A program made the translations under genes and the position numbers. 64,000 nt of DNA from Phaeosaccion multiseriatum (taxonomy: Eukaryota; Ochrophyta, other classes), in assembly GCA_965112735.1 (NCBI GenBank), contig OZ218958.1:2046001-2110000 (forward strand), in the 5' to 3' direction. This document shows positions 1-9,026 of the stretch, piece by piece (position 1 is the first letter of the stretch; each line of letters begins with the position of its first letter). The notes beneath the pieces were generated by a model. It was not told the origin of the DNA and ran no database searches. It saw only the letters and a list, made by a program, of their open reading frames with translations.

Positions 1-260
1 GCCTGGATAACCCGGTCCACATCCCGCTCAGCCTGAGCGTCCACCTCCGCCTCGTCAGCCGCCGATAGGGCCGCCGACTGCCGAGAGAGGAACCCAGTGA
101 GACCACCAGAGAGACGCTGGAGAAATCCTGACGTACGAGGCGTAGATGGGGGCGTGACCGTCGCTGTTGCCTCGCCTGCAGCCCGTGTTTCCTCAGCGGC
201 AGCGCGCTGGGCGCGAGTCAGAACACCACTCGGGACCACACTGGTGGGAGAATCCGCCAT
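1..260 (-). CDS. N-terminal part of an unknown protein, runs off the left edge
   Basis: Reading leftwards from the ATG at 258-260, the frame stays open for 86 codons to the window edge. The product begins MADSPTSVVPSGVLTR and is rich in Ala, Glu, Arg and Thr, with a later Asp/Glu-rich stretch (SAADEAEVDAQAERDVD). No domain is recognised. Low-complexity starts of this type are common in gag-like proteins of retroelements, and the surrounding 4.9 kb is repeat-rich, so a retroelement origin is possible but only inferred. The frame is also open upstream of the Met, so the start is not certain. Confidence 0.35.
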   Translation of the reverse strand, partial: MADSPTSVVPSGVLTRAQRAAAEETRAAGEATATVTPPSTPRTSGFLQRLSGGLTGFLSRQSAALSAADEAEVDAQAERDVDRVIQ

Positions 261-960
261 GGGTGCCGCTGTGGCCGACCGAGCGCCCCTCACGTCACCT
301 CCACACTGCTGTGCCGCTTCTGCTGTTCGCTCCCTGCCTGCTGCCTATCCTCTGCCCACCGCTGTGGCCGCCACTGTCTCCTGTAGGCCGTGTGCTGGTA
401 CTGCCTACCGCCTCCGAGTCTGGTCTTAGCTGGCCTGTGTGCCTCCTGCCTTCCCGGTCCTGTCCTGTCCTGCCTCTCCTTCCTTTGTTTTTCGGATATC
501 CTCACCAGCAATTGTGTCAAAACGGGTTGTAAAAGCGACCTAAGCCGCTTAGACAAGTGGTAACCCTTGATATATTACACGGGATGGAACCCGTTTGCAA
601 GCCCTGCTGCTAGGCTCTCCTTATACCAAGATCACCGTTCTGACGTCCTCCTCCACTCAGAATCTACGTAATATAGGACACACCGACCATTGACTTATGG
701 TCCTTCTCACTCTGAGGCCTTCCAACACTGCTGCCACCGTCATGAGCACCCGGGACCGAAGCAGCAGCTGCAGCCGCCGGGGTTGCGGCGGCTGCGTCGG
801 CCGTAGCATCCTCCCTGGCGCGGCGGAGCCTAAAAGCGGCCATGGCTGATCCCGGCCTTCTCCCCCTGGCCTTCCTCTGCGCTTAGTATTCTGTCCCTCA
901 CCATTTCCTGCACATCCTTCAAATCCCTCTTCTCCGGCGTAGTAAAAAGCCTTGACATAC
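261..960. other. No gene seen
   Basis: Overlapping ORFs on both strands here show no recognisable domain and no convincing splice-linked continuation. The stretch may hold the upstream region of the leftward partial gene at 1-260. No RNA gene was recognised. Confidence 0.4.
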
Positions 961-965
961 GGGGC

Positions 966-1193
966 GTACCCTGTGCTGGGCTCGTTATCACAGGGTACCA
1001 ACGCTCGTACCCTGTGAGGGAAAATAAAAAAAAGCACGGGGGCAGGGTACGAGGCCACCAAAAATGGTGCCTTGCGCAATGAATCCCACCGCAGGGTACC
1101 TACGCCCATATGTTTCTATATTTTTAAGCTCCTACCCCGTGTTGGGCGTGGTTTTGGGCCCGTACCCTGTGATGGGTTGGGCCGTACCCTGTG
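966..1193. repeat. Cluster of GTACCCTGTG-type short repeats in both orientations
   Basis: The core GTACCCTG or its complement occurs seven times in 228 bp: 966-975, 989-998 (complement), 1007-1016, about 1043-1050 (complement), about 1092-1099 (complement), 1162-1171 and 1184-1193. Three copies continue as GTGATGGG or GTGAGGG. The spacing is irregular, so this is not a simple tandem array. No such cluster was noticed elsewhere in the window. Confidence 0.6.
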
Positions 1194-1218
1194 ATGGGAT
1201 GGCGCCCAAGACAGTAGT

Positions 1219-1427
1219 GAGCCACCTGGGATGTGGGACAGACCACACACCCCAGACAACCAACAAGCAAGGGGTTCGTATCCTATGTTGACCGTGTATT
1301 AGCTTTCCTATAAATCTCACTTCCCTATCTATCCTCCTCCTGCGACATGCCGTTCATATAAGGCTCGAGTTCCCCAAATGGCGACAATCCGGATTCGAAC
1401 ATACCAAACACCTTTGAGACTCCACAA
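1219..1427 (+). repeat. Dispersed repeat, copy A (about 210 bp)
   Basis: Starts GAGCCACCTGGGATGTGGGA and ends CACCTTTGAGACTCCACA. It matches copy B at 3689-3898 in the same orientation and copy C at 4600-4802 in the opposite orientation, with the middle third diverged in each. The complement contains GGTATGTTCGAATCC, which resembles a Pol III B box, but no tRNA fold is present. It directly abuts the duplicated segment that flanks the foldback element at 1451-1700. Confidence 0.75.
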
Positions 1428-1428
1428 A

Positions 1429-1786
1429 AGTGCCCGTGAATGCATGAAGTGTTGAGATAAATCGATGTCGACACTGACATCGATCTCTATATCGCCGTTA
1501 CATATCCGATCACTCCTATGCTAACATGGTGTAGCTAATAATTGTCGTGTTGGGATATCTCCCTCTCTGGAGACTAGCGTCGTACTTGCACGGGTTGTGG
1601 GAAAGCGTCTTATTAGCTACACCATGTTAGCATAGGAGTGATCGGATATGTAACGGCGATATAGAGATCGATATCAGTGTCGACATCGATTTATCTCAAC
1701 ATGAAGTGCCACTTCGCGCTGCTTTATCGAAACAATAAGAGGAACATGTCCTTCCGCCTTCCGCGGGAGGGACGGCTGGGCGCGCC
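1429..1786 (+). repeat. Second copy of the ABC-transporter exon 1 leader, interrupted by a foldback element
   Basis: Bases 1429-1450 and 1701-1786 match 4839-4917, the sequence around the start codon of the ABC transporter gene, including the run AACAATAAGAGGAACATG and, after an 18-bp insertion, GAGGGACGGCTGGGCG. The 250-bp element at 1451-1700 splits this copy, while the copy at 4839 is uninterrupted. The duplication shows that the start region of the transporter gene lies in repeated sequence. Confidence 0.75.
1451..1700. mobile_element. 250-bp foldback/MITE-like element with 90-bp inverted ends
   Basis: Bases 1451-1540 and 1611-1700 are inverted copies with one mismatch in 90 (C at 1478 opposite the partner base), separated by a unique 70-bp core at 1541-1610. 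The ends read GTTGAGATAAATCG. The flanks are a 7-bp direct repeat ATGAAGT at 1444-1450 and 1701-1707. The related sequence at 4852-4864 has one uninterrupted ATGAAGT, which is the empty-site arrangement. No ORF for a transposase fits inside, so the element would be non-autonomous. Confidence 0.88.
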
Positions 1787-2370
1787 CCGCCCCCGCCCCG
1801 CCCCTGGTGGCGCACCATATGCTTTTTTCTTTTCTTTTTCTTTTCACATTTCCCGAGGTTGCAAACCCTCGGCCCCGTGCACGCCTAGCGGTTTTGCTCT
1901 AGGCCGCTAGGCCGCTCGGCCTCCGGCCGCTCTAGGCCGCTCACTTTTCAGCCCTAGGCGGCCTATTCGACCCCTGACAAGGTTCTGGGTTCCAGGTTCT
2001 GGCCGGCGCCAGCCGGCCAGGTTCCAGGTTCTGGGGGAACGCCGTGTAATAAGGCAATGATGAGGCCAACGCTTCACCTCTCTCTCCCAGCCTCGTATTA
2101 CTTATATGAACACCAACTACACTTACGTTCCTCATGCTACCTTACTTCCCCCCCGCATGCCTCTGGCAAAACTCGCTGTACAGCAACTTGCGTTCCTCTT
2201 CATGTTCCACAGGTGCTTGAAGTCAGTATTATGTCAATGGCCCAGGTCCAAACATTTTTCTGTCTCGTTTTTGGATTTTTAAAAAAAAAATGCTAATAGA
2301 CAAGGCTGGCTGCCAGGCTTTGGGGTTGCTATAACCTTGTCCATGCGTCTAGTCCTATCCTAAGTGGAGA

Positions 2371-3504
2371 GCAACGTGACTCTACACAATCGCGTACGAC
2401 AAGATTGAGAGTCGGGGTGATGACACGTCCGGGTATGAGCCAGGTTTTAGCAGCTTCAGGGGTGGAGGGGGGGGGCAGAGCAGCACGGCCACCCAGATCG
2501 TGCACCGAGAGGGAGATCTGGTCTACGTGAAGGCGGTGAATGGCTCGGGCAATGAGCTCTTCTTTGTGGTCCAGCGAAGAGAAGACGTGGAAAGAAAGCG
2601 AAGATGGGAAAGACAGTAGAGCCTTCACACCCGGGCGCGCGACATTTTGTCAAGGGCAGCGCTGGTGGGGATGAAGCAAAGCGTGGCTCCGTTGATGTGG
2701 TATACAGCTACACCCATGATGCAAGCGTGAACGTGGAGACGATTCACGGTGCGTTGACTTCGTTCGGCAACGCGACCTACCTGTACGAAGTGTGCTAAGT
2801 TCAGATAACGTCTTATTATCCTGAACCTCTAGTATTGCGCCCGGGCGGGGGGCGCAATACTAGAGGTTCAGGATAATAAGACGTTATCTGAACTTAGCAC
2901 AGAAGGCTTCTCAGTTGGGACGAAGGGAAAGTAAGAAAAGAGGGGCAAGAAGAAGGGAGGGAAGGGCCCCAGCGCTTTGTCAGCCCGCGCTGAAGTCGCC
3001 ACCACCAGCCCGAGCATGCAGTCACTTTTGACCAGACGCTTGATGCGCTTCACCATAACGGAGGAGGAGCATGGCAGCATCGTCAGCATTGTCAATGACT
3101 CAAGCAAAGACAATGCCGACAGGCAAAATCGAGGCTTACGCCAAGCAGAAACAGATGAGGAGGAGGAGGTCGCATCAGAAGGGGACGAGGACAGTGAAGA
3201 CGAAGGAGATGAGGAAAGCACACCTCATCAGCGCAAGCTGGGAGTTATGGTCAGCACGAGATCGTCCCGGGGCCGGTCGACAGGGGCGCCAGTGAGTTAC
3301 AGAGACTTGCACACCGGCAAGAAGAGGAGGGGAGGGACAGTGTGTGTGGTGTGCAGGCAGGACGTCACAGAGGAGCTTCCACACATGCTGCCATGTGATA
3401 CTGACGCGTGTGGTGGAGAGTATCACCTCGGGTGTCTGACGCCTCCTCTCACTGAGGTACCTGAGGGGGATTGGTTTTGTCCGGCGTGCCGCGAAGGGAA
3501 GTAG
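2371..3504 (+). pseudogene. PHD-finger gene or gene fragment, interrupted
   Basis: The 3' exon (about 2981-3504, stop at 3504) encodes an acidic stretch and a C-terminal PHD finger with all eight zinc ligands: CVVC, PCDTDAC, the His and Cys of YHLGC, and CPAC. Upstream, 2371-2600 encodes a BAH-like or Tudor-like strand (GDLVYVKAVNGSG) in one frame and 2604-2790 a coding-like stretch in another. The second stretch is broken by the 111-bp palindrome at 2791-2901. Removing the palindrome plus one 4-bp duplication would continue the frame into a GTAAGA donor-like site before the PHD exon. PHD fingers usually read histone H3 tails. I call it a pseudogene because frames change and no complete start-to-stop model was found; a spliced functional gene remains possible. 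Confidence 0.5.
2791..2901. mobile_element. Perfect 52-bp-arm palindrome inserted in PHD-gene sequence
   Basis: Arms 2791-2842 and 2850-2901 are exact reverse complements over 52 bp, with a 7-bp GC loop (2843-2849). The flanking tetramer GAAG at 2787-2790 recurs at 2902-2905, consistent with a 4-bp target duplication. There is no coding capacity. The sequence is unrelated to the foldback at 1451 and to the long palindrome at 45268. Confidence 0.85.
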
Positions 3505-3688
3505 GCTAGTAGGTTGGCGCGCGCGAAAGAACTCTGAACTCTCCATTATAAAATGTACATGGCGTACGCTATTTTGCGGTCCCAGCCACACACGATGGGC
3601 ACTCAGGGCTGGGCATCAGTCCCTCTTTCCCTCAGTCACCCCTAGCTAGGTACAAACTGTCAAAGAGCTGGGTCAGGTTCCAGGTTCT

Positions 3689-3898
3689 GAGCCACCTGGG
3701 ATGTGGGACAGACCACACACCCCAGACAACCAACAAGCAAGGGGCTTGTATCCTATGTTCAGCGTGTATTAGCCTCGCTTATCTATCTCTCAATTCCTAT
3801 CTATCCTCCTCCCGCGACATGCCGTTCATATGAGGTGCGCATTCCCCAACTGGCGACAATCCGGATTCGAACATACCAAGCACCTTTGAGACTCCACA
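3689..3898 (+). repeat. Dispersed repeat, copy B
   Basis: Same orientation as copy A at 1219-1427, with matching ends GAGCCACCTGGGATG and CTTTGAGACTCCACA and the conserved block GACAATCCGGATTCGAACAT. It lies inside the 1967-4002 element near its right end. Confidence 0.75.
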
Positions 3899-4181
3899 GT
3901 TCTGGCCGGCGCCAGCCGGCCGGGTTCCGATTTCCAGCCGGCTCCAGCCGGCCAGGTTCCAGGTTCTGGGCTGGCCTGTCTCAGAACCTTGTCAGGGGTC
4001 GAGCCTATAGCCCGCCTCTAGGCAGCCTCCCAGTGACCGTGGGCGCGTGCGTGGTGCCGCCCAGCCAGTGGGTAGCAGCACACCTGTAAGCCTGCACTCC
4101 TCGTAGGGCCAGCGAGGCGGAAAGACAACACGAACCAAGTCCTCCTCACTTATCCCATGCAATACATTTGCTTAAAACTGA

Positions 4182-4301
4182 CTACTCTTTGCACTCTGGG
4201 CACTCCCACCGTCCTCTCGGCCTGGAGCGAAGGCCGAGGCAACGAAGGTGGTACTCATTTCCACAGGTACCCTCGTTGTAGCAGACAATGATGATGTGGC
4301 G
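4182..4301 (-). pseudogene. Orphan 3' exon encoding the second half of a PHD finger
   Basis: Leftwards from a TCTGCTCTCAG acceptor, 40 codons read RHIIIVCYNEGTCGNEYHLR, then a Cys and a segment ending CPECKE and a stop. This is the C-terminal half of a PHD finger (Cys, Cys, His, Cys, Cys-x2-Cys) closer to the ING/CXXC-PHD type than the one at 2977-3504. The exon with the first zinc-knuckle pair was not found upstream. The piece lies between repeat blocks, so it is probably a gene fragment. Confidence 0.5.
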
Positions 4302-4599
4302 CTGAGAGCAGAAGTGGTGGATCCCGGGGTGGAGGAAGGGAGGGCGAAGCGAGGTAGGTAGGGAGAGGCAGAAGAGTGAGGGGGAAAAGCATCTGTTTGA
4401 CCTATCATTTAACTTCAATCTCTCCTCTAGCTACGACACTTGGGCGGGTTCCGGGCCAGCCAGCCCAGGGGCATATGAGCATACTCCCGCCCTGGACCTG
4501 CGCCTAGTTGGCGTCTGCCCTAGACGGCCTATAAATAGGCCGCTAGGCCGGGCAATTTTTTGTCTTCTTTTTCTTTTCACGTTTCCCCATTGCCGACGG

Positions 4600-4802
4600 T
4601 GTGGAGTCTCAAAGGTGTTTGGTATGTTCGAATCCGGATTGTCGCCAGTTGGGGAACTCGAGCCTTATATGAACAGCATGTCGCAGGAGGAGGATAGATA
4701 AGAAAGAAATAAAAAAAGCTATACAAAACTCAACATAGGATACGAACGCTTTGCTTGTTGGTTGTCTGGAGCGTGTGGTCTGTCCCACATCCCAGGTGGC
4801 TC
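4600..4802 (-). repeat. Dispersed repeat, copy C
   Basis: Inverted relative to copies A and B. On the + strand it begins TGTGGAGTCTCAAAGGTGTT and ends CATCCCAGGTGGCTC. A poly-A-rich stretch (AAGAAAGAAATAAAAAAAG) sits in its diverged middle. It ends 98 bp before the ABC transporter start codon at 4901, so it may contribute to that promoter. Confidence 0.75.
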
Positions 4803-4900
4803 AACGGCCCACCCCCCTCGACCTAGAGGTTTAGGATTGTGAAAAGTGCCCGTGCATGAAGTGCCACTTGCCGCTGCTTTATCGAAACAATAAGAGGAAC

Positions 4901-7900
4901 ATGAGGGACGGCTGGGCGGGGGGCGGTATCAATCGGGTGGGAGACAGTGATCACAAGAAGGTGTACATCAATGTGGCCGGTAGGGGCGTGCTTCCCGTCT
5001 TGCTTGCCGTTGATGTTGGTGTCAGCGTCTTTGTTCTCTTCGCAGCCGAGAAGTTTAGCGCAGCGGCCGTGAGCAGACAGGTACGAAAAGGAGCAAGCCC
5101 AGGGATGCTGAAAGCACTCCCGATTTTCCATTCCTTTGCTCTTGTACTGCTTGGAGTAGTGCTTTCCCTCATCACTCACAGCAACCCCCTCCCTGATTGC
5201 TCCGGCCCCTGCAGTGGCTGCACTACTCGTACTTTAATTCCTCTGCGGAGGTAATGGTGCTGTGTGCAGTGCGGTGCTTGCTGCTGCTGACCAGCGTGTT
5301 TCACCGACAGGGGTCGGTGGTGCACATCACCAAAGGCGGCCCGGTGCGAAGCTCGACATTGACGCGCATAAGCATTTGCTTCTCTCTGGTCTGTGGAGTG
5401 TACAGCATTGTCAAGATGATCCTCGGCTTAGCGTTCGGAAGCGCAGGGGGCTGGGCCGTGGCGGCCTGCTCCCTCACGTTTGCCGCGTGCGAGTACCTCT
5501 CTCTGATGAAGCTACGCGGAACGGTGCGGACCATTTCGAGTCAAATTCTCTACGATAAGTTGGTTGATGAAAACAGCCTGCGAGGCAACGACGAGGACAG
5601 GGAGGACGACGAGGAGTGGGCCAGGGAGAGGGAGGAGCAGAAATCGAAAAAGTCACTGACCCCGAGGGAGCTCCTAGGCGTCCTGAAGCCGTACTTTTGG
5701 CCCAAGGGGAGCGACGAGCGGGCCGTGATGAACAGGGTGCGGAGCACCACCACATGGTTCTGTGTCATTGCCTCCAAAGCCTGCTCCGTGTACAGCCCCT
5801 TCTTCCTCGCCGACGCCACCAACAACCTCTACAACGGACACGCGCAGCAGGCCAGCTACGACGTTGTGGGCTACGCCACACTCTCTTTCATGGCCAAAGC
5901 GCTCAAGGAGATGCAAAATCTTGTGTACCTTCGAGTCAAGCAGCAGGTACCGACCGATCGTTGCGGTTGACGCCCAACTCCCTCTCTATCTCAACACGTG
6001 TTCTTGTCTCCTCTGGTCCAATCTTTCTTTTCTCCACCTTTCCTCTCCCCTCTCTTTCTTGCTCTCGCTCACGATCGCTGACCTCTCTCGTTCTCTCCTT
6101 CATGCCTCTACCTCTCGCTTTCCCCTCTGTCGCTCTCTCTCTCCTTCTCTCTCTCTCTCTCTCTCAGGCATACGTCGAAATCGCCGAGCACACATTTTCT
6201 CACTTGCACCGTCTGAGCCTGTCCTGGCATTTGCGCAAGAAGATTGGGGGCGTGACCAGGATCATGGACAGGTAGGCGTACGTGTGTCTGACTCATCTCT
6301 TTGCAGCTGCAATTCTCACACGGAACCTAGGGAGGAAAGGAGTTGGTGTTGATGCCGTGTATTGACGTCGACTTGTTGCCTGAGCACCCTGCCTCCCCAC
6401 TGTCCAACCCCTGACACACCCATACACCTCCACAGGGGCACGGATGCGGCCAACAACCTGGTCACGTACCTCTTCCTCTACCTCGTTCCAGCCATAGGTG
6501 AATGCGTGTAAGTACTCGCATTCCCTCTGTACCCGATGCTCCCCAACATGCAGCATCACAACCCCATTGACCCGCCCCCCCCTCTTCTCTTGTCCCCGAC
6601 CGGCAGAGCCACGGTTATCATCTTCTACGTCAAGTTCAAGGATTGGAAGTTGGCCACAATGGCTTTTTGCTCACTTGTCCTCTATGGAGTCGTCACGGTG
6701 AGTGGCGAGTGGAGCGGGCGGCAGAGACCATCGAACGTGGGATCAGGCAGCAGCCGTTCCAATCAGCATGAGCCTGCCCCCCCCTCTCACTCACTCACTC
6801 ACTCACTGGCGCTTGCCCTGCCCCCTTGGCACAGGTGAAAATCACGCTGTGGCGGAAGAAATTCCGGTCGCTGACCAACAAACATGACAATGCCTTCCAC
6901 GACATGGCGTCTGACTCCATCATCAACTATGAAACTGTCAAGTACTTTACAAACGAGGAGTTTGAAGTCAAGCGCTATAGCCAGAGGTAAGAAGGGAGGA
7001 AGGAAGATGGCGTGCTTTCTTCTTCTTTTTCGCTCAGGGCGCTTGTCATCGAGCCCTTCCCTCCCTCCCCCCATCCACTGCCGTCCCGTCCTCCCCTGTC
7101 CCAAGTGTGGCAAAGTACCAGCGAGCGAGCACCTCCACCCAGAGCTCCCTCTCCATTCTCAACACATTGCAGCAGCTCATCCTCGCTCTCACGCTCATTG
7201 GAGGCCTCATCCTGGCCGCAAAGAGCGTGCAGAGGGGCACGTACAGCGTCGGTGACTTTGTCTCCGTCAACACGTACATGGTCAACCTCTTTACGCCCCT
7301 AAACTTCCTCGGAAGCGTGTACAATGTCATTGGTGAGTCAGTGTTGTGAGCGAGTGGGTGCTTGAGTGCCTGAGTGCCTGAGTGAGTGAGTGAGTGTTCA
7401 AGCCCGCGGTGGCGGGACAATCAATCGTACCGTAAAGAGGGCAGTGCAGCACCTCTCTAACCCCCTCCCTTCACTCCATCGCGATCCGATGCACGCTACT
7501 GCGCACACAACACAGTCCAAGCCTTTGTGGACATCCGAAACCTCTCGGAGCTGCTTGCCGAGTCGCCGGACATTGTAGACGAGAAGGGCGCCCCCGACCT
7601 CAGCCTGGGCTCCTCCTCCAAGGGAGTGCGTGTGTCATTCCGAGAGATTGACTTCTCGTACCCAGGGCAGGCATCCAACAGCGGCCTCAGAGGGGTGAAT
7701 ATTGAGATTGAGCCGGGCACTACGACCGCCATTGTCGGCCCCACAGGCGCAGGAAAGACGACAATCAGTCGCTTGCTGTTCCGCTTCTACGACCCCGTTC
7801 GTGGTGGCGTCTTTATCAACAACCAGAATATTCGGTGCGTTTTGCTTGAAGCAAAGGGGCGAGGGGGAGAGGGGGGGGGGGGGCATTAGATAGTATCGTC

Positions 7901-8919
7901 CCCACGTTCAGGGTTTGAGTACAGAGTTTATTTAATGCACACGGTGTGAGCAGTGTCTGTTTGACAACTTACACTCGCACTTGTCGCTGCGTTGGTATCT
8001 GACCACAGAACGCTGACGGCCAAGAGCGTGCGGCAAGCCATCGGAGTGGTGCCGCAGGACACCCCTCTCTTCAACGAGACCATCCTCTACAACGTGCGCT
8101 ACGGGAGGAGCGACGCCTCCATGGCGGAGGTGGAGGAGGCCTGCAGGTGAAAATGGATGCGAGTGCGAATACTGCTCCCTCCTTCCTTTGTCTTGCTTGC
8201 TTTGAGAGCAACGTGTGTCACCCTGACCCTGACCCCAACCTCCCCTTCCTCAACAGATCTGCTCAGATCTATGACTTCATTATGGGCCTGCCGGAGACGT
8301 GGGAGAGCCAGGTGGGAGAGCGGGGCCTCAAGCTCTCTGGAGGAGAGAAGCAGCGAGTGGCGGTGAGTGAGTAAGTAACCTGTCGGTCTGTCTGGTGTCC
8401 AGCGATGCTTACACCGAGCGAGAGAGAGGGAGAGTCTGCTTTCCCGGAAGAGTGTTCTAAACGCCGCTGCGTGTCTGCCCCTCTCCACGCACATTCTGCT
8501 CCGCCCAGATCGCCCGCTGTCTGCTCAAGAACCCTCCCATCGTGCTCCTGGATGAGGCGACATCGGCGTTGGATACGCGCACGGAGAAGGGCATTCAAGT
8601 GGCCCTCTCCGGCCTGCAGCAGAACAGAACAACCTTGGTGGTGGCTCACCGCCTCTCCACCATTCGCACGGCGGAGCAGATTGTCGTTCTGTCCAAGGGA
8701 CAGATCGTGGAGAGAGGCACACACAACGAGCTGGTCGCGGTGAAGGGCGGTGAGTATCAGCAGCTGTGGAACATGCAGCTGCACGAGGACGAAGAGAGAG
8801 AGAGGTTGGAGAGCGAGGCTACTGCCGCCGCCGCCGCCGCCGCCGCCGCCGCTGCAGACGGGGACAACGGAAAGCCAGACGCAGGGCAAGAGGAGAGCAA
8901 ATCAGGGCGAGTAGACTAG
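4901..8919 (+). CDS. ABCB-type half-transporter of the HMT1/ABCB6 class
   Basis: Eleven exons: 4901-5080, 5215-5946, 6168-6271, 6436-6507, 6607-6697, 6835-6986, 7106-7332, 7516-7834, 8009-8146, 8257-8362, 8509-8919. They join in frame to 843 residues. An N-terminal hydrophobic TMD0-like region and a six-helix ABC exporter domain precede one nucleotide-binding domain with Walker [10 protein letters not shown] (near residue 595), signature [10 protein letters not shown], Walker [12 protein letters not shown] and switch AHRLST. TMD0 plus one NBD is typical of HMT1/ABCB6 proteins, which move metal-thiol complexes or porphyrins across vacuolar or organelle membranes; the substrate is not readable here. 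The C-terminus has a poly-Ala run from a GCC repeat. An in-frame ATG at 4856 is an alternative start; both lie in duplicated sequence. Confidence 0.93.
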
Positions 8920-9026
8920 AGCAGCCCCCCCCCCCCCGTTTGTGGGCGGGAAGGTGATGTTTTCTGGCCCGACTGAAGGATACGATAGGTATGCATATGT
9001 AAGTATAAGTAAGAGATTAATGTACA

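Larger units (their letters stand above)
1967..4002. mobile_element. 2,036-bp TIR element carrying PHD-finger exons (Pack-type candidate)
   Basis: The ends are perfect 21-bp inverted repeats, 1967-1987 and 3982-4002, beginning TCGACCCCTGACAAGG. They are flanked by a 6-bp direct repeat GCCTAT at 1961-1966 and 4003-4008. Inside each end lie further similar blocks containing GGCCGGCGCCAGCCGGCC and GGTTCCAGGTTCTG. The body holds coding-like sequence with a PHD finger (2371-3504), a perfect palindrome (2791-2901) and copy B of the dispersed repeat. No transposase was seen. The same 12-bp terminus and 6-bp duplication occur at three other sites in this window. Confidence 0.75.

Noticed and set aside
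657-1109. Minus-strand ORF of 150 codons
   Set aside because: It overlaps the GTACCCTGTG cluster and has no recognisable motif or continuation.
1380-1427. tRNA-like sequence (GTTCGAATCC with a GTCGCCA end on the complement)
   Set aside because: The T stem does not pair, the total length is about 57 nt and no D-arm or anticodon arm can be drawn.
6404-6420. CCAACCCCTGACACACC in an intron, similar to the TIR terminus
   Set aside because: It lacks a partner terminus within the intron and differs at the conserved G; probably chance.
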